From Spirochaetia bacterium (GTDB lineage: Bacteria > Spirochaetota > Leptospiria > Leptospirales > Leptonemataceae): a stretch of 64,000 nucleotides of DNA. A model generated the notes under the pieces. It had not been told where the DNA came from, did no database searches, and worked only from the letters and a program-made list of their open reading frames with translations. Positions within the stretch are counted from its first letter, which is position 1. Each line of letters begins with the position of its first letter. Shown piece by piece: positions 1 through 8,871 of this stretch. The DNA lies in contig JAIOPQ010000063.1 in NCBI GenBank assembly GCA_021413825.1, positions 33,897 through 97,896 on the forward strand, read 5' to 3'. The translations under genes were made by a program, and so were the position numbers.

Positions 1-1
1 C

Positions 2-925
2 ACGGACGTAATTGTGGGTTCTGGCGTTTCAAATCTTGGCCCAGTGATGGATCAAATAGAAAAGACTCCAGATGTTCTGGACGCCTATTTGCAAACGGAT
101 CCCCTTCTGATTCAAAAAATGTTCATTGGGGGACCGGCATCGGGCATTGCACTTCTAGCGGGAGCAGGCGGCTTTGTGACTACGGTTTCGACTGCATGCA
201 GCAGCGGAATCAACGCAGTTGGGCTTGCAGCAGATCGCATCAGACATGGCAAAGCTGATCTAGTGATTGCTGCAGCGTGCGACGCACCGCTCAATCATCT
301 GGTCCATACCGGGTTTTGTTCTTCCGGACATTATACCAGCGTAAACGATCCAGGCGCGCAGAAGCCGTTCGATCTAAATCGGGAGAAATGTGCGCCCGGT
401 GAAGGCGCGGCTGTATTCATAATCGAAAGCGATCGACGCGCGCGTGCCCGCGGCGCTAGAATTTACTGCGAGATTGCCGGGTTCGATGCAATAAACGAGA
501 ACACAAGTGAACTCTATTTTCTGGATAAGACAGCATCGCGCTGGGGCGCGCTGATTTCTCGCATGGCCCGCGGCGCGAATCATGTAAATGCTCATGGGAT
601 TTCTGATCGAGTAGTGGATCAGGTGGAATCTGTTGCAATTCAGAAAGGGTTCGGACGCAAAGCGAAACGAATCACGGTCACATCGATAAAAGGGGCCGTC
701 GGTTCGGGGCTTGCCGCTGCGGGCGGATTTCAAATCGCTGCAGGTGCCAAGACTGTGGAAACAGGAATGGGACCACCGACGCTTAATCATAATGCAGACG
801 ATCCAGCAATCGCTCTGAACATACTTACAAAACCAACAAAAATCAATCCGCAAATGATTCTGATCAACAGCCACGGGGTTACTGGCTACAATTCAGTTTT
901 GAAACTCAGGAGATACCGCATATGA
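2..925 (+). CDS. Beta-ketoacyl-ACP synthase-like protein, 5' end outside window
   Basis: The reading frame is open to the left edge, so this is the C-terminal part of a longer thiolase-fold condensing enzyme of the FabF/KAS type (decarboxylative Claisen condensation of malonyl-ACP in fatty-acid or polyketide synthesis). Seen: the nucleophile motif STACSSG (Cys about 62 residues in), the first catalytic His in NAHGIS (codon 593-595) and the Lys of the SIKGAVGS segment (codon 689-691). Odd: in FabF-type enzymes this segment reads K-S-x-x-G-H; here the second catalytic His position is Ser (codon 704-706). The C-terminal GFGG(T/H)N glycine loop is also altered, to HGVTGYN. This may be a specialised or partly inactive synthase. 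The stop overlaps the next start (ATGA), implying translational coupling. The family call is firm; the pathway is unknown. Confidence 0.85.
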   Translation, partial: TDVIVGSGVSNLGPVMDQIEKTPDVLDAYLQTDPLLIQKMFIGGPASGIALLAGAGGFVTTVSTACSSGINAVGLAADRIRHGKADLVIAAACDAPLNHLVHTGFCSSGHYTSVNDPGAQKPFDLNREKCAPGEGAAVFIIESDRRARARGARIYCEIAGFDAINENTSELYFLDKTASRWGALISRMARGANHVNAHGISDRVVDQVESVAIQKGFGRKAKRITVTSIKGAVGSGLAAAGGFQIAAGAKTVETGMGPPTLNHNADDPAIALNILTKPTKINPQMILINSHGVTGYNSVLKLRRYRI

Positions 926-2196
926 TGACAGTCGAAATAATCAGCACATGGCTCTTTTTTGCAAACTGCCTTGGTCTCATCTTGATAACATTAACGTTGC
1001 TTAGACTCCAGGACCATGCCCTCAAGTATTCATTCGCAGCAGTCATCACTACTGGCCTTCTTTACACAAATCCCCTGCTGGCGTTCTGGCTTCCTAACAT
1101 TGACATGGACGCGCGATTGATGCTTTCACGCCTGGTGTTCACTGGTGTGCTCACCCTCGCAAACACGTTTGTAATATTCATAATTGTCTTCTGTCGTCTA
1201 CAGGCGGAATTTAAACATTTCAGGTTCATTGCATTCCAGGCCAGCATCCTCGGGCTAATCACACTTGTGTGGACTGGCTTTCTTCCGGAAGGAATATATG
1301 TTCGTGAATCGGGTGAGTTTGCGCTCAATCAAGGATTGGCGCAGCGATTGTTTGTGGGCTCAAGTGTCCTCTATGCGACCTACATGGCATTCCTTGCCTG
1401 GCGCGGGTACACTGGAACACAGGAAGAAATCTTGCAATTCCAGATTCGCTATCTTATTGGAAGTGGCGTTGCCCTTGCTTTCATTCTGACAATTAGTAAC
1501 GCAATCCTGCCTTACCTCACGCAAAGGTCTTTCTTTGCCCCCGTTGCCATGCTCGAACTAACCCTGTACTGGAGCGGCGCTCTATTCATTCTGGTTCAAG
1601 GCCAGGTATTGCTTGTGCGCCAGGATTTTGCGCGGATACTCCGCGATCCCGCTATGGGCGACCATGGAACGTTATACGGCCTTCGTTCATTGCTCTATGC
1701 TTTTTCTTCCGTTCTCAAGACCGGAAGCCCCGTGGATGAAACGATTCGTTTTACCCTCCCACCCAATCGCCAACTTGCATTGCGTCTTGCTGCCGCGTCG
1801 GAGCCAGTCATTCAAAACTCTGACACTGTTCCGCTTGGCTGGTATGAAGGCCAGATGGACGAGCTACAACGCATTCGCGCTGAAAACTTTAGACTTTCAA
1901 TTGCAGTGGAACAGGGACGTCAGTTGCTCCAACACAACGGTGCCCACCAAAGCGCAAACGAAGAGATCCGTAACATAGCAGCTCCGCAATCCAACGAAGA
2001 CACAGGTTCCCTCTCGCCGCTTGAGGTGGCAGAAAAGGCCACCATATTAAACTACTTACAAAAGAATCGGTTCAATCAGGCACGAACAAGCCGCGAGCTT
2101 CAAATTCGTCCCAATACGCTGATTATCAAAATGCGCAAATTTGGAATTGCGCGACCAGCTCCCAGGTCGCGTTCCCGCAAACAAGTTTCAGATTAA
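922..2196 (+). CDS. Polytopic membrane protein with C-terminal Fis-type helix-turn-helix
   Basis: A 424-residue protein. Residues about 5-240 form a run of roughly seven or eight hydrophobic segments resembling the seven-helix N-terminal region of some histidine kinases. A hydrophilic linker follows (about 240-360), then at 364-410 a Fis/NtrC-type helix-turn-helix: E-V-A-E-K-A-T-I-L, a central ARTSRELQIRPNTLIIKMRK and a basic tail. There is no AAA+ sigma-54 activator domain and no kinase core, so it looks like a membrane-tethered one-component DNA-binding regulator. An AGGAG motif at 908-912 lies 9 nt before the start, which overlaps the synthase stop by 4 nt, so the two are probably co-regulated. 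The 3' end overlaps the convergent pirin gene by 9 nt. The HTH assignment rests on motif reading; the signal sensed is unknown. Confidence 0.75.
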   Translation: MMTVEIISTWLFFANCLGLILITLTLLRLQDHALKYSFAAVITTGLLYTNPLLAFWLPNIDMDARLMLSRLVFTGVLTLANTFVIFIIVFCRLQAEFKHFRFIAFQASILGLITLVWTGFLPEGIYVRESGEFALNQGLAQRLFVGSSVLYATYMAFLAWRGYTGTQEEILQFQIRYLIGSGVALAFILTISNAILPYLTQRSFFAPVAMLELTLYWSGALFILVQGQVLLVRQDFARILRDPAMGDHGTLYGLRSLLYAFSSVLKTGSPVDETIRFTLPPNRQLALRLAAASEPVIQNSDTVPLGWYEGQMDELQRIRAENFRLSIAVEQGRQLLQHNGAHQSANEEIRNIAAPQSNEDTGSLSPLEVAEKATILNYLQKNRFNQARTSRELQIRPNTLIIKMRKFGIARPAPRSRSRKQVSD

Positions 2197-3219
2197 CGCA
2201 GCACCAGACGGGGTTTCAACATGACCGTCCGCGTGGCGGGCGAACCTGCCCTGAGCTTTGTCATGGACGGGAGCGTCTTCTTTCCAGGGCCAACCGCCAA
2301 ACGACGTTAGGCGATAATCATCGAACGCTTGCTGGATTTCCTGCTGCGTATTCATCACAAACGGTCCATACCGAGCTACAGGTTCGCCAATCGGCCTGCC
2401 CTGAAGTAGTAGAATCTCACAAGGCTCACTGCCCGCTTGAATACTTGCGTCGGACTCTGGAACTAGTTGAACTGCAGTTCCAACTGTCGTGTCCGTCCCG
2501 GCAATCGTTGCGCGATTTCCCTTGAAAAAGTAGATTACGCGATTGCTTCCGGGCCTCGCCGGCGGAAGAGTCCAGCTAGCGCCTGCTTCCATGCGAATTG
2601 TAAGAATCTTGATGTCAGATTCAGGCGAAGCAGCCCAGGAGTCTGGAGGCGGAACAACTCCCCTGGCCCCCGGAATTTCACCTGCATACACCAGGATTTC
2701 TGTCCTTTTGCCGGCGGGGTCCACAATATCAACACGTGGGATTGTTTCATTCCAGTACATTGAAAAATATGGCTGGGCCATTTTGTTTTTCATTGGGAGG
2801 TTCAGCCATATCTGGAAAAGCTCGGCTGGATTTCCATTTTCTTGATCAAGGAGTGGAAACATTTCAGAATGAACAATTCCCTTGCCAGCTGTCATCCATT
2901 GAACATCTCCTTTTCCAAATCGTGCGGCCGCGCCCAATGAATCGCTATGATCTATAAATCCACTGCGTGCGATTGTGATTGTTTCAAACCCACGATGTGG
3001 ATGCTGTGGAAAGCCCGGGATCGAATCTCCGTGATACATGCTCCAGCCGTCTTTGCCGGAAAAATCATTTCCAATCTGACGACCTTCAAGGCTTGCAACG
3101 GGCGCTAGATGATCGTTCCCCTGCGGGTAAGCATCCTTGTGATGCGCGCAGAACAGAAAAGGATCCAGTGTGGGCCAGGGAATGGATTCGAGCGGCGCAG
3201 TTGCAATTATCGATGACAT
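2188..3219 (-). CDS. Pirin family protein
   Basis: A bicupin of the pirin family, a cytoplasmic iron-binding protein; some members have quercetinase or redox-cofactor roles. Visible metal ligands in the N-terminal cupin are HPHRGFETIT and, about 45 residues on, GKGIVHSEMF, giving the His-x-His, His and Glu set. The C-terminal pirin domain follows (PVARYGPFVMNT near residue 280). The frame is open further upstream, but I place the start at ATG 3219 (343 aa) because AAGGAC precedes it and family homology begins near there. It is convergent with the preceding gene. The AraC-like remnant directly upstream on the same strand may once have been a regulator or neighbour of this gene. Confidence 0.9.
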   Translation of the reverse strand: MSSIIATAPLESIPWPTLDPFLFCAHHKDAYPQGNDHLAPVASLEGRQIGNDFSGKDGWSMYHGDSIPGFPQHPHRGFETITIARSGFIDHSDSLGAAARFGKGDVQWMTAGKGIVHSEMFPLLDQENGNPAELFQIWLNLPMKNKMAQPYFSMYWNETIPRVDIVDPAGKRTEILVYAGEIPGARGVVPPPDSWAASPESDIKILTIRMEAGASWTLPPARPGSNRVIYFFKGNRATIAGTDTTVGTAVQLVPESDASIQAGSEPCEILLLQGRPIGEPVARYGPFVMNTQQEIQQAFDDYRLTSFGGWPWKEDAPVHDKAQGRFARHADGHVETPSGAALI

Positions 3220-3265
3220 GTCCTTAATAAGAATATTCCCATTCCAATTTCCACAAGAATTTATT

Positions 3266-3550
3266 TTACCGAGCCTGACGGTCCCTGAATTCAGTCGGAG
3301 AGCAGCCAAACCGTGCTAAAAATACCTTATGAAATGACGATTTGGAATTAAAGCCCGCGGCGTATGCAATCGAAAGTATGGAACGATTGCGCTCTGTCTT
3401 CAGAAGCGTCGCAGTCTCATTGACAATTCTTCCAGACGAAGCAACAGGTAGCTTTGATCGAACTATAGACGAAAGAACATTGGTTCTGCCTGCATTGCAA
3501 GCGCTCACGTCGGCACTTTCCAACATTGAAAACTGGTACGGTGCGGCCAC
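3266..3550 (-). pseudogene. Remnant of an AraC-family regulator (C-terminal HTH)
   Basis: The last 45 residues are a convincing AraC second helix-turn-helix (SILSIAYAAGFNSKSSFHKV, then GCSPTEFR). Upstream, the first HTH cannot be read: a segment resembling the inter-HTH helix (VNETATLLKTE) appears to have lost about six residues, and the more N-terminal part has no family similarity. No full-length frame exists before the divergent gene at 3680. A long-linker AraC regulator, perhaps with a membrane N-terminus as in Leptospira paralogues, seems to have decayed by deletion and frameshift. Its stop lies 46 nt upstream of the pirin start. It could instead be a short expressed HTH protein. Confidence 0.55.
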
Positions 3551-3679
3551 GCGGCGCTTTGTTGCTCTTCAAATTGAATACAGCGATTCTCCATGATTGA
3601 AATACGCTTCCCAATACAGCTTGTAGACTTGCCGTAGTTCAAAAACTAACGGCCCCAGGAAAAGCAAGGCGGACAACAA

Positions 3680-4108
3680 ATGACAGACTTTATTCTAGGC
3701 CAACGTGATCACTTGATTTTGATCCGGGGCTTGATTGCAGTTTTAGCACTCGCTACACCAGTCAATGTGTTTGTGGCTATCATGGGCGGAGCTTCACCGG
3801 ATGGAAAGGGATTCCTGCATTCGTTGGCATTGGTAGTTGGAATGGAACTGGGCTGCGTTCTTGGTTTCTTGCTAATTGCTCGAATGGTCGATTCGATTTT
3901 GATTCTTGGGCCGGCGTGGACTACGTTCAGTTACCTCGGAATATTTTTGGGTGCAATTGTGTTCGTAATCGGATTTAATGTTTTTGTAGATAATCTGTTC
4001 CAATTTAAACAGGGCAACTATGCCCTTTCAATCTATGGACTGTTGGCTTTGTTGCTGTTCTGGGGCGCTGTGATTTTCCTGGGCGGATTGATTGGCCGCT
4101 TTGCGTGA
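3680..4108 (+). CDS. Small four-helix membrane protein, unknown
   Basis: I do not recognise a family. The 142-residue product has about four hydrophobic segments (near residues 13-35, 45-70, 78-105 and 115-140) and few charged residues, so it should be an integral inner-membrane protein. It starts at ATG 3680 after a purine-rich stretch (AGGAAAAGCAAGGCGG, about 3657-3672) and reads divergently from the AraC remnant. A 7-bp GC-rich inverted repeat follows at 4149-4168, between this gene and the convergent Cys-rich protein gene. Confidence 0.65.
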   Translation: MTDFILGQRDHLILIRGLIAVLALATPVNVFVAIMGGASPDGKGFLHSLALVVGMELGCVLGFLLIARMVDSILILGPAWTTFSYLGIFLGAIVFVIGFNVFVDNLFQFKQGNYALSIYGLLALLLFWGAVIFLGGLIGRFA

Positions 4109-4148
4109 GGCCGCTAGCAGTGAATACATTGGCTTACGCCTGAACAGT

Positions 4149-4168
4149 CGGGGCTTTTTGCAGCCCCG
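4149..4168. terminator. Inverted repeat between convergent genes, weak terminator candidate
   Basis: CGGGGCT (4149-4155) pairs perfectly with AGCCCCG (4162-4168) across a six-base loop. It sits between convergent genes, where a bidirectional terminator is expected, but neither strand has a T-run directly after the stem (the Ts lie in the loop). Call is tentative. Confidence 0.3.
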
Positions 4169-4174
4169 CCAGAC

Positions 4175-4447
4175 TTACTTCACGGAATTCCAGGCGAATG
4201 CACGCGTTGGATCATTTGGAGCAGACGCTGTGCAGATTTTAGCATTTGCGGCTTTGGAGCACGATGAGCTTCCAGAAATCTTGCAACCAGCTTTGCTGCA
4301 TGCATCTCTGCTTCCACGGCATTGATTTTTGCCTGAGCAGGCTGCACTGCTTCCACTTCCACAGCTAAAACAGGTCTCCGCTTTGAGTTCCATCCACGCA
4401 GGCGTAACAAGAGCTCCGATCAGAATAAGGGTAAATAGTTTTTTCAT
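4175..4447 (-). CDS. Small secreted cysteine-rich protein
   Basis: A 90-residue product beginning MKKLFTLILIGALVTPAW, a clear Sec signal peptide, followed by a short low-complexity mature region rich in Cys, Ser, Gly and Ala, with eight cysteines (ETCFSCGSGS, then single Cys every 6-10 residues). The start at 4447 is chosen over an upstream in-frame ATG because a strong GGAGGA stands 5-6 nt before it and the signal peptide starts there. The cysteines suggest disulfides or metal binding in the periplasm or outside the cell; no function can be assigned. It lies downstream of the SpoIIE-phosphatase gene's 3' end on the same strand. Confidence 0.7.
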   Translation of the reverse strand: MKKLFTLILIGALVTPAWMELKAETCFSCGSGSSAACSGKNQCRGSRDACSKAGCKISGSSSCSKAANAKICTASAPNDPTRAFAWNSVK

Positions 4448-4518
4448 AGGTCCTCCGAATGGAGAAATTCTAGCATGCGAGCCGACTCTTGACAATAGGG
4501 AAAAACATCCGATACGGG

Positions 4519-6558
4519 TCAATTTTGCTTAAACTCAATACCCAGGATTGTTGCATCGTCCTGCCTTGCCTGGCCATTCAAGAATCCATCCAGACCCTGG
4601 ATTACAGTTTCAATACTGTCTGTCAGGGTTCGATTCGCTTGAAGTTGCAGAATGTCTTGAACTCGATTTTCGCCAAACTCTTCGTTCGCCTGATTGAACT
4701 CCTCAAATATTCCGTCTGTAAAAAGATACAGACGACTTCCCGGTGCAAACTGAACCTCGTGCGCGGAATATTCAGCACTACGTAGAATTCCAATCATCTT
4801 CCCGCGCTTGTCGAGCAGTTCGGTTCTACCATTTCCCATTACCAGGGCAGTCGGATGCCCGGCCGATGCGTACTGCAACCTGCGATTCTTAGTATCAACG
4901 TCGACAATCAGAGCCGTCAGAAAGCTCCTCAATGGAGCATAACGTTCCATGAATCCGGTATTAAACAGTTTCATCAAGGCACCGGGATCTACGTCCATGT
5001 CCTTGAGATTGTCGTAGAATCCCTTAATCGCCATTGTGATCAAAGCTGCCTGCACGCCGTGACCGGTAGCATCTGCCAGGAGGATTCGGTGAATGTGATC
5101 GTTTACGCGACTCACAGCGTAGAAATCTCCACCGACTTCCGACATAGGAAGATATCTGGGCACGATTTCTAGAAGGTCTTTTGGACTTGATTGAACCAGA
5201 AGCGACTGCTCCTGCACGGCCTTGGCCACGGAGAGATCCAGGCGAATTGTACCCAGCGTTGCGTTTAATTCTCGCGTTCTTTCCTTGACGTTTGCCTCAA
5301 GGCCTTCTGAAAATAGTTTTAACTCACCTGCAAGATTCTCAGCCTCCGTGAAGGCGCGCGCAAATTTTCTGGATAGTACTGCTCCCTGAAATACAATGAA
5401 TATTAAAAAACCATAGCTTGACGAATACGGAACCTGATAGAGATACCCAAGAGTTTTAAGAATATCAATTATGATTGTTACCGCAAATAGCCCAAACCCA
5501 ACCAGGAACAACCTGGCCCCGGGACGCCTGTGCGAAAACGCAGATACAAGGACATACACAAAGTAGCAAATGCCCAACAGGATTGTGATCTGAATTGGAA
5601 GAAGCGTATGACCATACACAGTCATCGGGAAAGCAACTGCAATTATCGCCGCGCCACCGAATATGGTTCGCATAACCAGACTCACTCTGCGTGAAAATTC
5701 CACAGGAAATAGGGATTCAATATACGATGTGAAAACAGAAGCGCCAGCGTAGAGCGTAAAGAATTCCAGCTTATGAACAAGTGTAAAAGGAATTACAGGC
5801 CAGGCGTCGAGTATGAGCCTTTCTCCAAGACTTACAGTTCGCAACGCCATTAGAATACAGAAACTGCCAAAGTAGAATGGTGTTGAATCCTTTCGGCGGT
5901 TCAGATACAATCCTAGATGATAGAAGCCCATTGTGACAAGGGAACTGAACACTATAACATCAAGGACAAACTTCTTCCTTGCTGCTCGTTCGACTGCAGC
6001 CGCAGAACCAAGCTTGATAGTATTCCAGAGTCCTGCTTGAAAGAAATGAAAATTGGAAACATGAAATACAAGATCGAGCCGATGGGGTTGGCCCACCGGG
6101 ATTTGCTTCAGCTGCACGGTTGCATGCCTGAGGAACGGAACTGAATCGGATTCTGATTTGCCAATTTGGCCATTTTCAGAGTGCAGGCCACCGTTCACAT
6201 AGAGCTTGTAGGCTGTTGCGGCATTGGTCATTGCAAGCGCAAGATCCGGAGTAGATTCAGGGAGCAGAATGCGGACGCGGTAGGTTGCATAGCCGTAGGC
6301 AGGGAAACCCTGGTTCTGCCATTGGCCTGGAACATTGATAAGGCTGCGGTTACCGACAACTCCGGCATCTGGAGGCAAAAATTCCCTCCAATAAAACTCC
6401 CACTGCCCTTCCAAATTCAAAAGTGAATCAGACTTGAAATCCCAGGTGCGCAGGTCGATCACACCATCTGTAACCCTGGGAGTCACAGGCACTTCTCCCT
6501 GGCGACAGCCCACTGCGCAGAATGCAAAGATTGCGGCAAGAATTGAGAGGGCTTTCAT
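4519..6558 (-). CDS. 7TMR-DISM sensor with SpoIIE/PP2C phosphatase domain
   Basis: Membrane sensor-phosphatase of 679 residues. It starts with a lipoprotein-type signal (Cys at residue 18, FCAVGC). An extracellular galactose-binding/GH2-N-like beta-sandwich follows (about 30-180; DLRTWDF then GQWEFYW), then seven helices (about 195-400), a coiled-coil linker and a C-terminal SpoIIE-type PP2C domain (about 450-679). The phosphatase motifs are intact: GGDFY, ADATGHG, ASAGHP and LFTDGI, carrying the metal-binding acidic residues. Such enzymes dephosphorylate anti-sigma-antagonist (STAS) proteins in partner switching; a STAS protein is encoded at 28046-28357 but not adjacent. The extracellular domain is paralogous to those of the kinases at 51393 and 53378. 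Confidence 0.92.
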   Translation of the reverse strand: MKALSILAAIFAFCAVGCRQGEVPVTPRVTDGVIDLRTWDFKSDSLLNLEGQWEFYWREFLPPDAGVVGNRSLINVPGQWQNQGFPAYGYATYRVRILLPESTPDLALAMTNAATAYKLYVNGGLHSENGQIGKSESDSVPFLRHATVQLKQIPVGQPHRLDLVFHVSNFHFFQAGLWNTIKLGSAAAVERAARKKFVLDVIVFSSLVTMGFYHLGLYLNRRKDSTPFYFGSFCILMALRTVSLGERLILDAWPVIPFTLVHKLEFFTLYAGASVFTSYIESLFPVEFSRRVSLVMRTIFGGAAIIAVAFPMTVYGHTLLPIQITILLGICYFVYVLVSAFSHRRPGARLFLVGFGLFAVTIIIDILKTLGYLYQVPYSSSYGFLIFIVFQGAVLSRKFARAFTEAENLAGELKLFSEGLEANVKERTRELNATLGTIRLDLSVAKAVQEQSLLVQSSPKDLLEIVPRYLPMSEVGGDFYAVSRVNDHIHRILLADATGHGVQAALITMAIKGFYDNLKDMDVDPGALMKLFNTGFMERYAPLRSFLTALIVDVDTKNRRLQYASAGHPTALVMGNGRTELLDKRGKMIGILRSAEYSAHEVQFAPGSRLYLFTDGIFEEFNQANEEFGENRVQDILQLQANRTLTDSIETVIQGLDGFLNGQARQDDATILGIEFKQN

Positions 6559-6653
6559 GCTGTGAGCTGTTCCCTGCGGACCAGACTATAATATCGGATT
6601 CTGATGGGGAAACCAGGAGTGCCTGGAGTTTTTGCGGAACGTCAGGCGAAATA

Positions 6654-8729
6654 CTACTTTGTCAGCCCGTTTGTTCTGATCCAGGCAGCTATGCTGTCCC
6701 CTTTGATTGCTTTGGAATACAGGAAACCCTGCGCATTATCGCAGTGCAAATCGCGAAGCAGCTCTTGCTGATATTTCTCTTCAACTCCCTCTGCTACAAC
6801 CGTCATTCCAAGAGTCTGTGCCATGGCCGTAACAGATTTTACTATCTGATACGAATCAGGCGATTGATCATCGCCACTGATAAACGAACGATCAATCTTC
6901 AGGCAATCCACAGGCAGATCTTTCAAATAACTGAGCGAGGAGTATCCGGTTCCAAAATCGTCGATGGCAAGTTTGATGCCCATGCTCTTAAGCTTTCGCA
7001 ATACAACAAGAATCTCGTCCAGATCGCGGATGAGCATACTTTCCGTAATTTCAAGTCTAAGGCGCGCAGGTTCTAGATCGTAATAGTTCAAGGTTTTCAG
7101 GATCTCAGCGGGCAAGTCAATCTGAGTAAACTGCCTGATCGAAACATTAACGCTCATGACAAGATTTCTTAAACTCGAATCTTCATCCGTCCAGTGCCTG
7201 AGTTGCCTGCACGCTTCCATGATAACCCAGTTACCTATTGAAAGAATCAACCCTGTATCTTCTGCAATTGGAATGAATCGTTCCGGGGGCATCATTCCGT
7301 GTACTGGATGTTCCCATCGCAAGAGGGCTTCAAATCCCTCCAGTCGATTCTGAGCAAGCGAAACGATTGGCTGGTAATGCAAGGATAGTTCTTCGCGCGT
7401 AAGGGCTTGCTTGAGGTCTGTTTCAATCTCCATAGTGGCCATCAGTTCTTGCTGCATTTCAATACTAAAAAACTGATAGGGCTTTCTGTGTTCCTTTGCG
7501 CGATACATTGCGATATCCGCGTCGCGCATCAACTCTTCTCCCGTAGCGTAGTCCTCTGTATTGATTACAATGCCCATGCTGCCCGATGTCTGAAGCACAT
7601 GGCCCATGATGGAAACTGGTTCGCGCAGTAGGACCTGAATTCTATCCAGAATTGTAAGCACATCTTGTTTGGATTGAAATTCCTCAAGAATCAGGGCGAA
7701 CTCATCCCCACCCATTCGAGCAGCTGTGTCCACGGCGCGCACGCAGCTGCGCAAAATGTTTCCCACATGGCAGAGCAATTGGTCTCCCATAAGATGGCCC
7801 AGGGTATCGTTTATTTTCTTAAATTTATCCAGGTCCATGAGAACAAGCGCGAAATGATACGAATCGCGTCGCTTGCTCCGCTCAACAGCTCTATTCAACC
7901 GTTCATTGAACAAATTCCGATTGGGAAGAGCGGTTAACGGATCATGAAACGCCTGGCGCGTGATTGTGTCTTCGTACGATTTTCTTTCTGTAATATCTTC
8001 ATAGATATAGTAGATTCCAGCGATTGCGTTTTCAATTATTACGGGAAACGCCTGCATGGTGACTGGAATTGCTCTGCCATCTTTGTGAAGGCGAATCGTC
8101 TCTTTCGGAACCGTAATTCCACTCAGGATTGCTACTCTGTAATTCTCGCTTTCAAGTAGTAGTTCTTTCGGAATGATTAATTCGCGAACGCTCCTCTGCC
8201 GGATTTCACCTAACGAGTAACCAAATAGAAGTTCAAACGATGAATTGCATTCAATCACATTTCGATCTGCGTCCATAAGTACCATGGACAATGGAGAATT
8301 ATAGAACAGTTGTTTGTAAAATGCGCGCTGCCTGTCCATTGCAGACTCGAGCAATTTGCGCTCCGTTATGTCTACAACCGTACCTTCGTAATATGAAATG
8401 TTGCCATCGGAATCCTTAACCTGGCGTGCATTCTCTGATATCCAGATTATGCTTCCGTCTTTTCTGCGAACCTGAGATTCAAACTGAAACACAGCACCGG
8501 TCGATTCAACTGCATGAATGAATTCATCGCGACGGCGCGGATCTACATACAACTCAGTCCTAATGTTTTTAAAGTATTCAATCAGCTCTTCGCCGGAGAC
8601 AAATCCGTAAATTTCCGCCAACCTCAAGTTCACAAGCAGGTATTTTCCGGCAGGAGTAGTTAAGAAAATCCCTTCAACTGAATGATCAAAAAAACTGCGA
8701 TATACTGAATCGTCGGGCGGCGTGTCCAT
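6654..8729 (-). CDS. PAS-PAS-GGDEF-EAL cyclic-di-GMP signalling protein
   Basis: A 691-residue soluble protein with two PAS domains (about 8-130 and 140-262, each ending in the PAC-like 'D-I-T-E-R-K' motif), a GGDEF domain (about 270-430) with intact AARMGGDEFALIL, and an EAL domain (about 440-690). The EAL domain has EALLRW, the metal-ligand Asn (SVNVSIRQF), ITESML, DDFGTGYSS and the catalytic Lys-Ile-Asp (CLKIDRSFI). Both diguanylate cyclase and phosphodiesterase activities look possible; which dominates cannot be read. No membrane segment is present. It lies 95 nt upstream of the SpoIIE-phosphatase gene on the same strand, with a 142-nt gap before it. Confidence 0.93.
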   Translation of the reverse strand: MDTPPDDSVYRSFFDHSVEGIFLTTPAGKYLLVNLRLAEIYGFVSGEELIEYFKNIRTELYVDPRRRDEFIHAVESTGAVFQFESQVRRKDGSIIWISENARQVKDSDGNISYYEGTVVDITERKLLESAMDRQRAFYKQLFYNSPLSMVLMDADRNVIECNSSFELLFGYSLGEIRQRSVRELIIPKELLLESENYRVAILSGITVPKETIRLHKDGRAIPVTMQAFPVIIENAIAGIYYIYEDITERKSYEDTITRQAFHDPLTALPNRNLFNERLNRAVERSKRRDSYHFALVLMDLDKFKKINDTLGHLMGDQLLCHVGNILRSCVRAVDTAARMGGDEFALILEEFQSKQDVLTILDRIQVLLREPVSIMGHVLQTSGSMGIVINTEDYATGEELMRDADIAMYRAKEHRKPYQFFSIEMQQELMATMEIETDLKQALTREELSLHYQPIVSLAQNRLEGFEALLRWEHPVHGMMPPERFIPIAEDTGLILSIGNWVIMEACRQLRHWTDEDSSLRNLVMSVNVSIRQFTQIDLPAEILKTLNYYDLEPARLRLEITESMLIRDLDEILVVLRKLKSMGIKLAIDDFGTGYSSLSYLKDLPVDCLKIDRSFISGDDQSPDSYQIVKSVTAMAQTLGMTVVAEGVEEKYQQELLRDLHCDNAQGFLYSKAIKGDSIAAWIRTNGLTK

Positions 8730-8871
8730 ACTTCTGTTGTTTCATCAAGCATATTGCGTGCCAGCTTTACCCTCACAAACACGTCTTGAAGCAGATCAAT
8801 CGTAGCTTGATTGCATCGGAAAGGGAACAATGCCCTCAAATCAGGCAGTTTTCCGGACTAACATTTCTGGT

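Noticed and set aside
374..874. A 166-codon open frame on the minus strand inside the ketosynthase gene.
   Set aside because: It is the antisense shadow of a gene with clear catalytic motifs and has no recognisable domain or ribosome site.
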